Below, in pieces: positions 35,411 through 48,920 of a stretch of 64,000 bases of DNA (positions are counted from its first letter, which is position 1; the number at the start of each line of letters is the position of its first letter). The notes under the pieces were generated by a model. It did not search any database and was not told the DNA's origin. It saw only the letters and a program-made list of their open reading frames with translations. Source of the DNA: Lobosporangium transversale. Its lineage: Eukaryota > Mortierellomycota > Mortierellomycetes > Mortierellales > Mortierellaceae. The stretch is from the NCBI RefSeq assembly GCF_002105155.1, contig NW_019029045.1:124001-188000 (forward strand), written 5' to 3'. The position numbers and the translations under genes are program-made.

Positions 35411-36079
35411 GGCGAATTGCGTCTTGAATAGATGAATCCGGGGAAAGAGAAGAGGGATGAAGAACAAGTAAAAAAAAAAATTAAAAGAAAGGAACTTTAA
35501 AGTGAGATCTTTGACCACCCATTTCTAATTGAACCATCAGCAGTCACCATAGCCAAGGGCGTCCTTTCTCTTTGTCACTAAAACAAGCATTAAAACACAA
35601 ATGATTTACCAGTTACGAAAGAAAACCTCCACCTCCACCGGATGCTTGACCTTTTTCACATGAAGGATTATTCGTATGTAAGAGAAAAATAGCAACAACG
35701 TCTAAATATGACTCATGTGGCCAAGGTCCCAGCTCTATCCAAGTATTATGATCCATAGAGCATACATCTAAGGGATTTGAATAATCTGTCGGAACCGCTT
35801 ACTTTGATGCAAGAAAATTAATAAGGACTATTTATCTGATCTATTCTATTCCTACTATGCAGCTTTGTATATACTAAAGAGTTACGATTAAATAAATTTA
35901 ATATCTTTAATTATGTATGCATCTTGGTAGCATTTCATGGTTACTATAGAAACAAAGAAAAAAACGAGTATGATACATGGTTTCCCAATAAAGTCTATCT
36001 GTACACGGTATTGAAATAGAGGAGCTAACATGAACGTATAGATAATATGGCATAAAAAAAGAAAAGGATAAAAAGTATG
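35411..36079. other. Spacer between TOR 3' end and the purine gene
   Basis: This contains the promoter of the purine gene and the terminator region of TOR, which is transcribed in the same direction. It is AT-rich with no protein-like frame. Confidence 0.6.
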
Positions 36080-37852
36080 CTACCAGAATGCACAATAACC
36101 CACGAAGCACTGGCATAGATTCTCAGTTGATGTCGCTTGCTGGATCAATTTCTCTACTTGTGAAGGAACATCTAAGGTTTCGTCTGGATTGAAGTCCCGT
36201 CCTGTTAACTTATTAGTAACCCTGTTCAAAATGGTCAACGCACGGGCATTCAATTGCTCTGGAAGAATTTCAACTAGGTATCAGGGATGAAAGTAAGAGA
36301 AATTAGTTTGCGTCGCCTTTCAGTATGAATAAATATATAAAGCACTTTTCTCTTAACACTAGACTTACGTTCCGTGTTCTCACTGACCAACTCCTGTTCA
36401 CTTGGAAGTGGTCTGCGCATACTGCGCGCTTGGTCCTTGTACGAGCCCTGGACAACACTTGGATGACGTACAGGCTGTACAGACTGTTGCTGATGTTGTA
36501 GCTGTTGCTGCTGCTGTTGCTGTTGTGGCTGCTGTTGGGCAGATGCAGCAGACTTTGAAGTTGTTGCTGGTGTTTTCGCGGGCTGTGGTCCAGGGCTGGT
36601 ATGTAAGATTCTCCAGTTGATCAATGGATCATGCACAAAGGCTTCTAGCACAGCCATCACACTCTCCTTATTCTCACGCAACACTCGCATTACATTCTCA
36701 CTTGTATTTCTGAAGCTGCCCTCAATACCACTCACTTCCATGGCTTTCACCAACATCCTTGTCAAGCGGAACGGGATTTTTTCTGGGAGTTGAGGTCTAT
36801 GCATCGCAACCTAGTCAATATATATATATATAAGTGAGTGATCATTGACTGCGAAGAAGAATGTCTGGAATCGTAGAAAAACAGAATGTTGGAGATACTT
36901 TACCTCGAAACAGTCTCCGAAATCAATATGAACTATATGCCCTGTATTCCTTTCCATCATGATATTTAAAGGATGTCTGTCTCCCAAACCCAAGATATGT
37001 CCAACCATCGACATAACTGCCAGACTCCTGGTGTAATTGGTCCTCCTTTCGAACCAGACCTCAGAGTTCCGGCTCTTGAGCCATAAAATCTTGTATAAAT
37101 CATCTCCAGGTGTCTTTTTCAACATATTGTCAAACAGCTTTATCTTTTGCTTCAACGGAAGCTGATCATACGTCTTGTCCGAGCCTGTCTGGTTTAACAA
37201 TTGATGCTCGATATATAATGACAGATCGCGACTTCGACGATATTCCTCGATTAACTTGTGCAACGTATCCGTCTCGGGGACCCATCCGATTAAGCCTGAA
37301 TTAGGTGATAACGGGATTACTGAGTACTGAATGATACCTAGATGTCGCTTGAACGTCTCTGGGTCCGCTGCCAGTAAGGTGTTGATCAGCCCAAATAATT
37401 GCATTGCACGCTCATCCTGCCTCAAATCCTCATGTCCTTTCAATAAGAACTCATATTCTCGGCCATCACTTCCTCGCATTACTAATCGCCGAGGCTTTTG
37501 TTTAGAACTCATAACTTGCAATACATGGTTAAACGAAGCAATCCGTATCACAGGACTACCACTTTTATATGTACCGGGGATCGCTAGCTCCAAGTCCCTG
37601 GCATTTTGCAATTGAGGGGATACATAAGGCAACTCTAGTGTGTTGAGTCTTGGCAAGCCTTTGAGCCGCTTATGGATTTGGAGGTAAATGCCCCAGGCTT
37701 GATTCAACTCATTAAAGTCACGAGTTTGGCGAAAGCGTAAGCAACGATCATATGCTTCCTTCAAGTCTCGTCCAAATGCTTTTGCGAACGATGCTTCATG
37801 ATGAGTCTCAGGTCTCTATCACATGCGACGGACAGAAAACAATAAAAAATAA

Positions 37853-37888
<36 letters not shown>

Positions 37889-40800
37889 GGAATTTGTAGC
37901 GGGCTATAACCGTGCAAATATGCAAAAATAGCTTCGCTTTTTTGCTTTTACCTTTAAAGTCATTATATGGAGGGGCTCCAAGACATTCAGAATAGCCTCA
38001 ATGTGATTCTCACCACCCTGAGCACTCAGTGACAGGGCTTCTTCTAGACCATCAAACCACATCTCATGCCAGAGGATAGCGACTCGAAGTAACTCTTGAC
38101 TGACCATGGATGCCTGATCTACCAACACAGGGCTGTGTGCTCGCATATTATCCATAATCGCCAACGCCGCGTTCTTGCGGAACACACTTGGAGACTTTGA
38201 AGCCACTGTCAATGAGTATACCATTGCTTGCGGATGAGCTTTTCCGACATCCGCTAACAGCTTGTGGATCAATCGATGAACATTCGGGCTGGGCGCATGA
38301 ATACGGGCGATCAACTGTGGGATCACCTGCAACCAAGTGTCAATATTGACGGTTGGGAATCCCTTAGCAAGAGCTGCACTCACATCTGGCCGATGACCAA
38401 ATTTGAACCACAATGTCAATAATCGAAGTGTATCCTGCAAAGAGTTCCCAGCTGAGAGTGCGATGGACCTGAAAAAACCAGTGACCGATGGGATCACATA
38501 AGGAATACCACGGCTGGCTCCGGCACCAGCATTGACACTTGCTGTAGCAGTGTTACGCTCATAATACGAAATCACATCAAAGTTCGCCAAGGCCCATGTA
38601 TGCCACGCTTTGTACCAATTCTTGTCAAGGTCCTTTGCATTCGAATAATGCAACAAAATATAATCGATTGAATCCTAATCGATAAAACACAAAGTTTAAA
38701 GAAGGATGAAATTTAGGAAACATGCGATACTTGTTGGCGAAAGATAACAAGCAATGAAAATAAAGCCAATATGCTAAAATTTTTAGCACTGAAAACACTT
38801 GCCGGAGTCCATCCGTCCTGCAACGCAAATTGCCACTCCCCTTGCTTTAGATAGCACCGAGCCAACAGCCGCCAAAAATCCTCATCGCTTCCATGCGTGG
38901 GATTTGCAGCTGTCAACGCTATACCATTTGGCTCAGTCCCTGTTCCTTGTCTGTGCTCCAAGTCTGACGCCAATCGATCTGTAAACTGTCTCAAGCACTT
39001 CAGCGTTTGCTCATGCACTCCTGTTGCCCACATATATTTCAGTTTCGCATACACGACCTGAGGTGGAGTCACCTGGATCATTTTGACAAACTCCATGTCT
39101 GTGGTCTCACGACCCATCAGTGAAACCATGGCCTGTTCTGCTAACCTCAAACGACCTGCCTTGCGACACAGGTTCATGAATTTGATTCGCATGACCATAT
39201 CCTCTGCCGGAGTCAAAGCCATGGCGTGAACCTTGATTACTCTTTGCCAGATCTCAATATTTCGTTCGCATCCTAACAATCGCTTCATCCAAGTCTTGCG
39301 AATGGTCGCCTGTCGTTCAGGCTGGTTTTCGTACCGCTTATACGAGATGATTTCCTCTAGCTCAGCCATCATCTGGACCCTTACCACAGTGTTATAGGCT
39401 CGACTATAACTCTCACTAACCAATGCTGTTAACTCTGTATCTAGTAATGTCCGCGTATGCTGGATTTGCTCCTCCGCTTGCCCAAACTGATTTCGGTGCA
39501 GAGCAATAATAGCTTTAAAGAATGCCCGATCGGGAGATTCGTCCTGCATGGCCGAGATGTACTCATCTAGCTGCTCCCACTGGCCCAGCCCCCAGGCCGC
39601 TGCAGCTACATAGGGCGCCATCCCACGTCTGAAATCCGGTGGAGCCAAACCCCACTTTTCCTGCGCCAATGACGAGAGTGCATCCCATTCGCCAATAGCA
39701 TGTAAACAACGCATACGTTTAAGTGACAGCAATAGATCGTCGGGTTGCTCGAGCTGCTTCTTCTCATATGCCGCTAAGGCATCCTCCCATCTGTGTAGGC
39801 GTTCATACCATGACTCTTTCAGCTCAATGTCGTGATGATGTTGCGCATATGTGAGAATGCCTGCTGCTGCATCAGGCTGTTGAAGATGGTTATTGATACT
39901 GATCAAGCTTTCTATGCTGGCTGTAGAATGGTCCGCCATGAACTGAAGTTCACTGTAATGCAAAGCTTTAGCATATGCATGACAACTAAGCGCATATTTC
40001 CCAAGCGTGCTGATCTCAATTGGAAGTGGTTTATCATCGTGCTCCATATATTCTGCTACGTTTAACAACGTCTGAATGACTTCAGGTGATATATATTTCG
40101 CCACCAATGCTGTCTTGATGGCGGCCGCAAATTCTTCCTGTGGGTGTGTTTGTGTTTAAAAACGATGGATAAATATAACAGTTAATTGGGGGCAAGGCCG
40201 GCTGCTTGAAACCATTTGACTTCTCTTTTCCTTTCATTCGTCTTGAAAAAATTCAATTACCTGGTCTTGTTCACATAATGATGTCCAGCACGACATAAAT
40301 GCTGAGTTGAAAAGCTCTCTTGCCAAGGGTTGGAATGAGTTGGCCATGTCTGCACAAGCACGAAGAGAGTGAGATGGTGTCTCTTTAAGCATCTCCAGAG
40401 TCAAACGACGAATCCAGTCGACCCAGTCTTCTTTTGTCGAACGCGATGTCGTATCCCATGCACGTTTAAGTGCTATCGCATTTACGGGCAACTTTCGACT
40501 GTCGGGTCTTGCCTGGGGTACATCTGTCGTCACTACAAAACGATCATCCCCCATCCCTGTCAATTCAGACGTTGATGGAAGCGGCTCCCGGTTCATCAAT
40601 TTTGTCACTACAAGCTGGTAATTTGTATGCTCAATCCGTTCCTGAGTTATAATCTTATTGATCAATGGAACAAATCCGACATAATTCTCTTTCAATTGCA
40701 CCACAAGCAAACAAAGTACATCCATGATAACAGTCCGCAGCTCCGTTCCAGGAAGTGACAATACCCTCGATAGCGGAATGATGATCCTAGATGCATAATC

Positions 40801-41660
40801 TGAGAAATCAATCCGCCTTGAAAGCGCTCCAATGGTGCTGATAGCTGATCGTCGGAGATTCATGGGGGCATCCTGTCGCTCAAACGTTTTGACTAGTGCT
40901 GGCACGATCAGATGCATATATTCTTCCACAACAGACCCCAGACGCACAAATGCTTGGAGGGCACGTAAGGAAGCACCATGTTTTTCCGTCATATCCGAAT
41001 CCAAGACAGCCAGCATGGACCGTAGAAGTTTAGGCATATAGGATTTAAAGTCGCCATCAAGCGCTATCGCGATACTCTCAATTAATATAATAATCCGCTC
41101 CTGCAGACGAGTGTGATTCCAGTTGTCCTCGATCAAGCGCATAAGATCAGGAATGAATGGCCGGATGTGAAGACCCACAATTTGCACTAAGGCACCCATC
41201 TTTTCAAAATAAAAATCCAAGTTAAGTACCGTCCCTGACTGCATGATGGCCAAATACACCGGCATGATCTACGATGGACATCAACGACAAAAAAAAAAAA
41301 AAAAAAAAAAAAATAGTTAAGCCATCATTGCAAATCACTCATGTGTACCGCCATGCATGTGGCAATAGAGGTTTCCTCATACTTGCGGCAAAAATAGCAC
41401 CATTTTGAGCTGCAAAGATCGGAAAATATTGAGAATTGCTTGTGTTGCTGGTTGATACTGTTGACTGAGTGATGGATCCTTCAATATTTTAAGAAGTGTA
41501 TTGATCACAACTGTTGGATAATATTCATCAGAAGAAGGCTCCACACCCGACATCAGTAACGTCACATCCGAATTGTCGGATTTCTCCGTCTTGTTTGAAT
41601 CGCCTGATTCCATGATAATTTGCTATTACGGGTCATACACGAACAATCATTAGTTTTCTT

Positions 41661-41697
<37 letters not shown>

Positions 41698-44600
41698 CAT
41701 ATTTCGCATCATCATATCATTCTGAATAAAAACATATAGACAAAAGAGATATTAAAAAGGAAGCGTGTGTTGTTTTCCATACTTTGTATCGATAGGGATC
41801 CAGTGCTCCAAGGACGCCTATAAGCTTCATTGTCTCCTGTCGGATCCTGACTGATTGCTCAGTCTTAAGAATGGACATCAGGATATCCAACAGGACTGGG
41901 TATTTGAGATATGGATCAATCACATACCCTGTACTGCTGGCAAGGTTGCCCAACGCTGTCAAAGCCGCGCTACGTTTTGTGGGCGAACTCTGATCATGCA
42001 GGATCTCAATGAATACTGGCATCAATTGGTCCATGTACCGTAACAAATCTTCACCCCCAACGCGAGCAATCTCACCTAGCGCCTGAAGGACGCTTGACAC
42101 AAGGCCTGGGCTATTGTCTCGAATATTCGGCAAAAGCACGTTGAGAATCGTCTCAATATAGGGTTTGATCATCTGTTCGGATGCTGCCATCAAAAGTGTC
42201 AACAGTCGAGCGCTCTCCTCCTTATTTCGGGTAGTTCCAGCAAACTCGATTTCTGTCAACAGTTCGATCAAAATCCTGCGCAGGGGCGGAACCACATAGG
42301 CAGGGTTGTGATGGCTGAGTCGCCCTAGGATCGTAATTGCAAGTTCTCGAATTACAAACATCTCGTCGTTGAGAGCAATAAATAGCGATCGGATATTCTC
42401 AGTCTTGGCAAGATGTCGGTCGAAACGTTCATCCAAAGAGCTGAGAATAGTTTGTCGGATAGTCGCATCCGGATCTGCTATTCCTACCAAAAGCAATTTT
42501 TCAAGAACTTCATTGACCACCTGGACTGCATGTGTACTCTTCTGGAACATGATGGGATCCCGTGCAAACAGATGGCAACATGTCTGTGCGGCGGAACGCC
42601 GGATCCCTGCGTTGCCGTCTTCCAAATAATTGATGCATGAGTCCCGCACAAGCTCATTCAGCATATGTCCTGAAAAGTTGAATGATCCTAATGTCTGTAA
42701 TGCTAAATTAACCGTCTCCAAATTTCGACCCTCGGTAATGAATGTTCCGCCTCTTGCATGGTCCTTTCTGAGCTGAGGTGCTCCTGGAGCTCGATACGGT
42801 GTTCTGCTCAACAACAAAGAGATCATATCAAGGAGTCTCTCTAATAATAATATTAATAATAACAAAAAAAAAAAAAAAAAACGATTATTTTAATCAGCTA
42901 TTAATTGATTAATTCGCTAAATTTTTTCTTCTTGACAAATCATATATACCTTGAATACCAGAAAGTGAATATGGGATGTATGTTGAAATGTCCGTTAATG
43001 ATTGAATCAAAGGCTCACTGAGCCCCGTTGCAAACATAAGATCCAAGAGCTTCGCAACATGATAGTCCATAAATGGGCCCACAGCCTGCGCTAACATACT
43101 AATGCAGTTGAATAAAGGTTTATCTAATGTGGCACGAGATCGGCTAAAAATTGGTGGGATAGAATCTATAAATTAGCTATCATAATGTAGCATTTTGTGC
43201 GGAAAAAAAAAAAAAAAAAAAAAAAAAGAAGCTTCCCAAATCAATGAGATATGGACTAAGTGAGCTTACTTCTTTGATCGAAGTCCATCCATGATGCACT
43301 GCACGATGTCGCTCAAATATATTTCCATATTTCGTTTGGATACCAGTGCCAGCTTGCCAATCGCATTGAATGCCATTGCCTTATCCACGTCGCTCACAAT
43401 TCTCCTTTCTTTATCAAACTGAGCCTGCCCTAGAAGATGATTCATAGACCTATCCAGGTAGTAATTAATGAAATCTGGTGGATCGTATTCTGCAAGTACA
43501 GGCAATAAATTGACCACAGTCCTCCGAATCAAGTTCTCCCGATGATCTTTCAGTCCTAGGACTGTCTCGCAGGTCTCCCTGAATCTCTCGTACATAAACT
43601 AAGAGATAATCCCAAATGAGACACAGCATGCAGGATAACGAGTTTCAGTAGCGATATACAAAAAAAAAAAAAAAAAAAAAAAAGAAAGCAACCAGCTGAC
43701 TTTTTAAATGATCCAAGATATTATAGTACCATGTTTGCATGAAGAATTAGTTCTCTAAAGATTAAGAGAGATCCATGAATGCTTTCCACAGTTGCTATCT
43801 GTAGTCCCAGCTGTGCTTCATCATGAATCCTATTGTACCAGCGTGTGTTTTCCTGACTCTGAGAAGCGACGCGATCCGCAATGAGTACTAAAACGGCACT
43901 GAGAGTATCTGCTGCGGCTTCCCGTATTGATTGCTAATTAGGATTAATAAGGAAAACGTTTTACTTTTTTCAGATAGGCGAATGGACCCATTACAGTACC
44001 ATGAGAAGATGAAGTCAATATAACGAAAACAAAAAAGAAGATAGAAAGAGAGTATTGAAAGAAGGGATCAACTTACTTTGGGCTCCCGTATAGCTCCCCA
44101 GATATTATCTAGGATCGTCCCCACATAGGGAAAGACAGTGACATTGGCGTGCCTTGCAAGCTCTGCTAGGATTAATACACTTGCATGCCGACGAGCTTCC
44201 TGTTTATCGCCTAAAAGATGACATGATGGGATGAAGTTGAAAAGTTTACTAAGGATTTGAAGTGTTGACATGATTGACCCTTTTCTTCCTTTTCTTCGAA
44301 TCTGCTGTCAACTCTTCTCATCCTCATGATCTATCGTTTACCTGCTAGCCATTCAATTGCTCGTGTCAACTCAAACTCTACGAAATCTGCCGTAAATGGC
44401 CCTCCCTGCTGCGCCAGTTTTCCTATTTGTTGTTAATGAATAAAACAGAGCAATGCTAATTTCAGTTTTGGTCTGTTTTCCCATTATATGTTGTAAATAA
44501 TGGAGTAACTACATTGATAATAAAAAATAAAAATAAAAAAAAAAAAATCAGTCTTCAGAATCCTTCCAAAAGTATCATACCCAATGCCCGTGCTGCTACT

Positions 44601-44874
44601 GTCATAGTCGGAACATCTGATGGGTAAAGCTGACGCAGATAGTTAGCGAAGCGCGTCTCCTGAGCCGGATTGTTGTCATCATCGATCCCGATCAAGCTAT
44701 CTATCCACAAGAAAGACAGAAAGACAAAGAAAAAAAGAAAAAAAAAAAAAGTCAAATTTTTTGAGAAAAAATAGATATTGAACTAGTCATCACCCTCACA
44801 AGATCAGATTGTCTAGATCAAATTCGACATCTGGTATTGTTCCTTATAAATCTACGCCATTTCATGATAACAGC

Positions 44875-44908
<34 letters not shown>

Positions 44909-45438
44909 TATCGGATACCCACCTATAATAAGAGCTCCACAGAGCTTATCATCAGCTTCGGCGCTCTGCAAAAGTGTCCTAATGTTGCTATTGACCCTGC
45001 CATAAAATCGCGTCGAATCTTCTTCTGAGAGATCTTTGGAAGTTGTTGAAACCTAGTATTTAAAAAAAAGAAAAAAAAAAAAAAAAAAAAAAAAAAAAGC
45101 AATTAGTTTCTTGCTATAAAGTAAAGAGTCAAAGAGATCTACAGATAGGAGAAAGCTACTTACATAGTCCTTTAGGTTCTGACAAGCCTGGTCCCTGGCT
45201 TTCTCATTATGTAGGCTGTATATGAAGATTTTTTTTAAAAAAATGCAATGGTGTTTGGACCCAGAGATAATCAATTACAATATTTTATTAATATTATTTT
45301 CATTTATTTCATATATTTCATATAATAACATTATTACATCCGTACACACTTGTATGTTTCCTAATTTGGTTTTCGCTATTACCTGGCCCTTAGTGTGCCT
45401 ATTAAGAGATTAAGAGTTGGAGGCGAAGCAGTGGTCAT
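36080..45438 (-). CDS. TOR: TOR serine/threonine kinase (PIKK family)
   Basis: Seventeen exons: 45438-45383, 45215-45164, 45052-44923, 44700-44581, 44422-44342, 44210-44077, 43933-43730, 43598-43270, 43143-42950, 42840-41783, 41622-41383, 41268-40261, 40137-38803, 38674-37952, 37815-36904, 36810-36369, 36273-36080; 7,212 nt, 2,403 residues. N-terminal HEAT repeats fill about 1-1,150 (for example [20 protein letters not shown]). The FAT domain covers roughly 1,200-1,800 ([20 protein letters not shown]). FRB follows at about 1,865-1,970 ([24 protein letters not shown]). The kinase has [20 protein letters not shown] and HIDFGDCFE, and FATC ends GYCAFW. TOR is the central kinase of TORC1/TORC2 nutrient signalling. 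Odd points: intron 13 uses a GC donor (38802-38801), a Gln-rich insert separates kinase and FATC, and the FRB pocket lacks usual residues. The start is the first in-frame ATG; an upstream non-coding exon is possible. Confidence 0.97.
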
Positions 45439-47033
45439 GACATGCACAAGCCAGTCCGTTGATGTGAAGTCGCCTTGTAGAGATGAGCTGAATGAAGAAA
45501 AATAAATAAATAAACTAGCGCAGCGACAGAATGCTGAATCGTAAGAGAAACTTTAACGACCCTCTCTCGCAAAGTGTGAGAGACAGTAAAAAGAGAGAGA
45601 GGAGATATTGCGTGTTATGTGTATGGTCTGTAAGTGATAATTGTGCTGGTAGGGCAAAGTCTAAAGATTGATATAGTCGAATAATGTTATGAGTAATATA
45701 TCTGTGGGGGTATTGTGTGTGTGTGTTCCTGAAAGCTTTGTGCACAGTTGAAAAGAAAGACGTGTTTTTATTTTGCAACAGTGATGTTAAAGAAGGGGGG
45801 TTTTTTTTTTGTTGGGTGGCTGAAAGTGAAATAAAAGAAGGATTCAAGGGGTTGAGGAGAAAGAGTCATTACCAGATCTCTCTCTCTTTTTTTTTTTTTT
45901 TTTTTTTTTTTTTCATTGCTTTCACTCTTTTTTTGTAAAGGCTTCTCTGAACTCTATTTGCGCACTACGCCTACGGACTACATGTAGACGGCGCATGTTT
46001 TCTCTTCTGTTCAAAATATTACCCTCTCGTTTGAAGTGGGAAAAATAAAAGGGAATTCGGTTCTTCTTGAGTCAACGTGTCACGTGGGAATAAATTGATT
46101 TCAACCGCACAAACGCGCTTTTAATGACACACTCAACTTGGGAGTCAAAAAGACTGGTATGAGTAGCGGACAATAACGATGATTACGACCATTCATCATC
46201 ATCATTGTTATTTATACAAATATATATATATATATATACATATAACCTTGATATATATATAAATATATATATGCGACATGCCTTGACTTCCCACACTATA
46301 TACCTTTTTCTATGATAGACTAGACTAGCAAGCAAGAAGAGATCCTATTAATTGCTTCATAGAAACGCATATGCATAGGACGGGACAACTTTGAACCAAA
46401 GTTTAAAATTAAAATGACCCTGAGTGGTGTGCTGTGGTTGGTTACATTTTAGTCGGTTCTTTTTTCTTTTTATTTCTTTCCTCCCAGGCAGGCAGATGAA
46501 GCAAATGAGGCAGATGGGGAGGTGTCACATTTCTCCTCAGACACTGGTCCAATGATAGGAGAGTGGCAAAGTCCTTAATGATGTTTATGCATATCCCCGG
46601 ATTCTGTCGGCCTCTTTGACAATAATTACAGCCCCGACGAACCCATTGGCAAGATCAAAAAGAGGAATAGATACTCTATTTCATACACATTATGGAAGGA
46701 ATAGGAATCTAATGATGAAGAGAATGGACAGCTCAACTAATAAATATTTATATAAAAAAAGAGCTACAAGAACACCTCGCTTTTTTTTTTTTTTTTTTTT
46801 TTTTTTTTCTATTTGCTCCACCTGTCTCTTTTCTCTTTATTCTTTTTTTTTTTTTTTTTTCTCTTTTCTCTTTTCTCTTTCTTTCCCTTTACTTTGATTG
46901 TCAATCTTCTCCTGCCACGAAAGGTTTCATACCTTCACTCGACCTTCTTCCTTCGTTCTCCTGTCAATTCTTATATAAAAACACATTTTTCCAAAAAGAA
47001 TTTTTACCCCACAACAGTCAAAGCACTAAACAC
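45439..47033. other. Divergent promoter region between TOR and the acetate-transporter gene
   Basis: Holds the TOR promoter and leader (-) and the transporter promoter (+). It has a palindromic E-box-like CACGTG near 46081-46086, TA microsatellites at about 46219-46272, and T runs at 45890-45913, 46781-46808 and 46845-46860. The 150 bases before 47034 are C/T-rich. An open frame at 45515-45847 (-) is low-complexity leader sequence of TOR and is not called. Confidence 0.55.
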
Positions 47034-48137
47034 ATGTCTTCATCCAAGGATACAATCTTTGATCTTTCAAAGCAACCGCACCAGCTTGTCGATCATCCAA
47101 TCCACCACATCATCACACAACAGCAGCAGCAACAGCAACAGCAGCAGCAACTTCAACAGCAGCAAGCACAGCTTCCTCTTCATGCTCACTTGGAACCAGA
47201 AGATGTCCGAGTATCACCTTTCCAGATGGATATGAACATGAATCCTTCCTTAAACGCGGTTTTGCAGCCCAGTGTCTCACCCCCCAATCCTGGGCCCTTC
47301 GGTCTCTGTGCCTTCGCATTAACTGCGTTCTGCATGGGTCTTTACAACCTGCGTGCAGGTGTTCATCCCAACGCACCTGGCAACTTTATTACAGGAACAG
47401 CCATGTTCTACGGTGGTCTTGGACAGGTAATAGTCGTCACCCAATCCCTTTCTCGCGCATAAACCAATTCTCCTTCTTTTCTTTTTCACCATACCTCCAG
47501 ACTTTATGCACATTCATCATCGGCACTTTGTTCTTTTTTTCCTTTCTATTCCTTATGTCTTCATACGATCTTGCTTTTGTTTTGGACATTTTTTGTAATT
47601 TTGTATTGAGAGCAAGATGCTTTTGGTTGGATGATTGGTCCTTTTTCATATTGCTTTCTTTTTATTTTTTTACATGTCCGCATTGCATTTTCATGTTTAG
47701 AAAAAAGAATACGCGAACATTCGATCAGAATATCAATTTTGAGTTCCCCGCCTTTTTTTTTTTTTTTTTTTTTTTTTTTCCTTTAACATAAGCCCAATAC
47801 AATTAGCAAAAAAAAAAAAAAATTTGCTGTGGCGATCACATTTTGCTTTCCTCCTTTTTCCGACCTTGTAGACTATGTATTATTTATTAATCTATTTATT
47901 GCAGATCTAATTGGTCCCCGTACACGTAAATGCCCAATTTTATGTGCTTCCCCGCTTCTACAAAATGCTCCACCGACGTTTTAACGTTGGTGAGCTAAAA
48001 TCTACACAAACTCATCACAACAATTAAAAGTACAACAGAAAGACGTTTCAGGGTTCAATTGACAGAGAAACAATTAAAGTTGGTTCATTAGAGAAAAGGT
48101 CTTTAATGTTGTGTGCAGAAACGCGTCTACTAGCGTG

Positions 48138-48169
<32 letters not shown>

Positions 48170-48920
48170 TTACTGTTTACATTACACGTATTTACTCTCC
48201 ATTATCTCGGAAACGCATGGTCTATGCACAATAACACAATAACAAGGCCCAACTAACATATCCGTATAAACATTATACCTGGCTCCTTTTGTTTTTTCTC
48301 CTTTTTCTTCTTCTTCTTCTTTAACCCTGTCATAGGTCATTGCTGGATTGCTTGAATATCGTAACGGCAACACATTCGGAGGAACGACTTTTTGCTCATA
48401 TGGTATTGTTAAATCATCTACAAACTATGTTACAGCAAGCCAAAGTTATTTTTATTTTTATTTTTATTTTTTTATTTTTTACTTTTTTAATATTTGTCTA
48501 CTAACTACTCTTTTCTTTCGTTCTTTTTCATTCCATCTAGGACTCTATTGGATTTCTTATGCAACACTGTTGATCCCTTCCTTTGGTGTGGCTGCAGCCT
48601 ATGCGGACTACCCTGAGGACTACATGACGGCTGTGGGGATCTATCTTCTGGGTTGGACCATTTTCACCTTCTTGATGTGGACCCTCACTTGGCGTTCCAA
48701 TCTGGCTTCTTCGGCCTTGTTCTTTTGCCTCGGTATGACCTATTTGTTCAGCACGATCTCTAGTCTAGCTCATTTGGCCCCCGGTAATCTGGTTCAAAAG
48801 GCCGGTGGTGGCATCGGTGTTATTACTGCCAGTATTGCGTGGTATTGTGCAATGGCAGACCTTAGTAATTCTCAAAACTCGTTTTATACCTTGCCCTTGG
48901 GTCAATTGGGTCGTCGGTAA
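47034..48920 (+). CDS. GPR1/FUN34/YaaH family acetate transporter
   Basis: Three exons: 47034-47426, 48336-48402, 48541-48920; 840 nt, 279 residues. The N-terminal cytosolic part has a long Gln-rich run (about residues 27-44). Six hydrophobic helices follow: GLCAFALTAFCMGLYNL, NFITGTAMFYGGLGQVIAGL across intron 1, FGGTTFCSYGLYWISYATLL across intron 2, AVGIYLLGWTIFTFLMWTL, SALFFCLGMTYLFSTISSLA and IGVITASIAWYCAMADL. The family signature NPAPLGL appears here as NPGPFGL. Family members (Ato1/Ady2 in yeast) carry acetate or ammonium at the plasma membrane and support growth on non-fermentable carbon. The last exon ends QLGRR. The first intron is 909 nt and holds three homopolymer runs but nothing else I can identify. 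Confidence 0.92.

Noticed and set aside
38713-38802. Continuation of TOR exon 13 past 38803
   Set aside because: The read-through is not TOR-like; the GC-AG junction restores the conserved FAT sequence.
45515-45847. Minus-strand frame upstream of TOR
   Set aside because: Low-complexity leader without splice continuity to TOR; the first in-frame ATG of TOR is at 45438.
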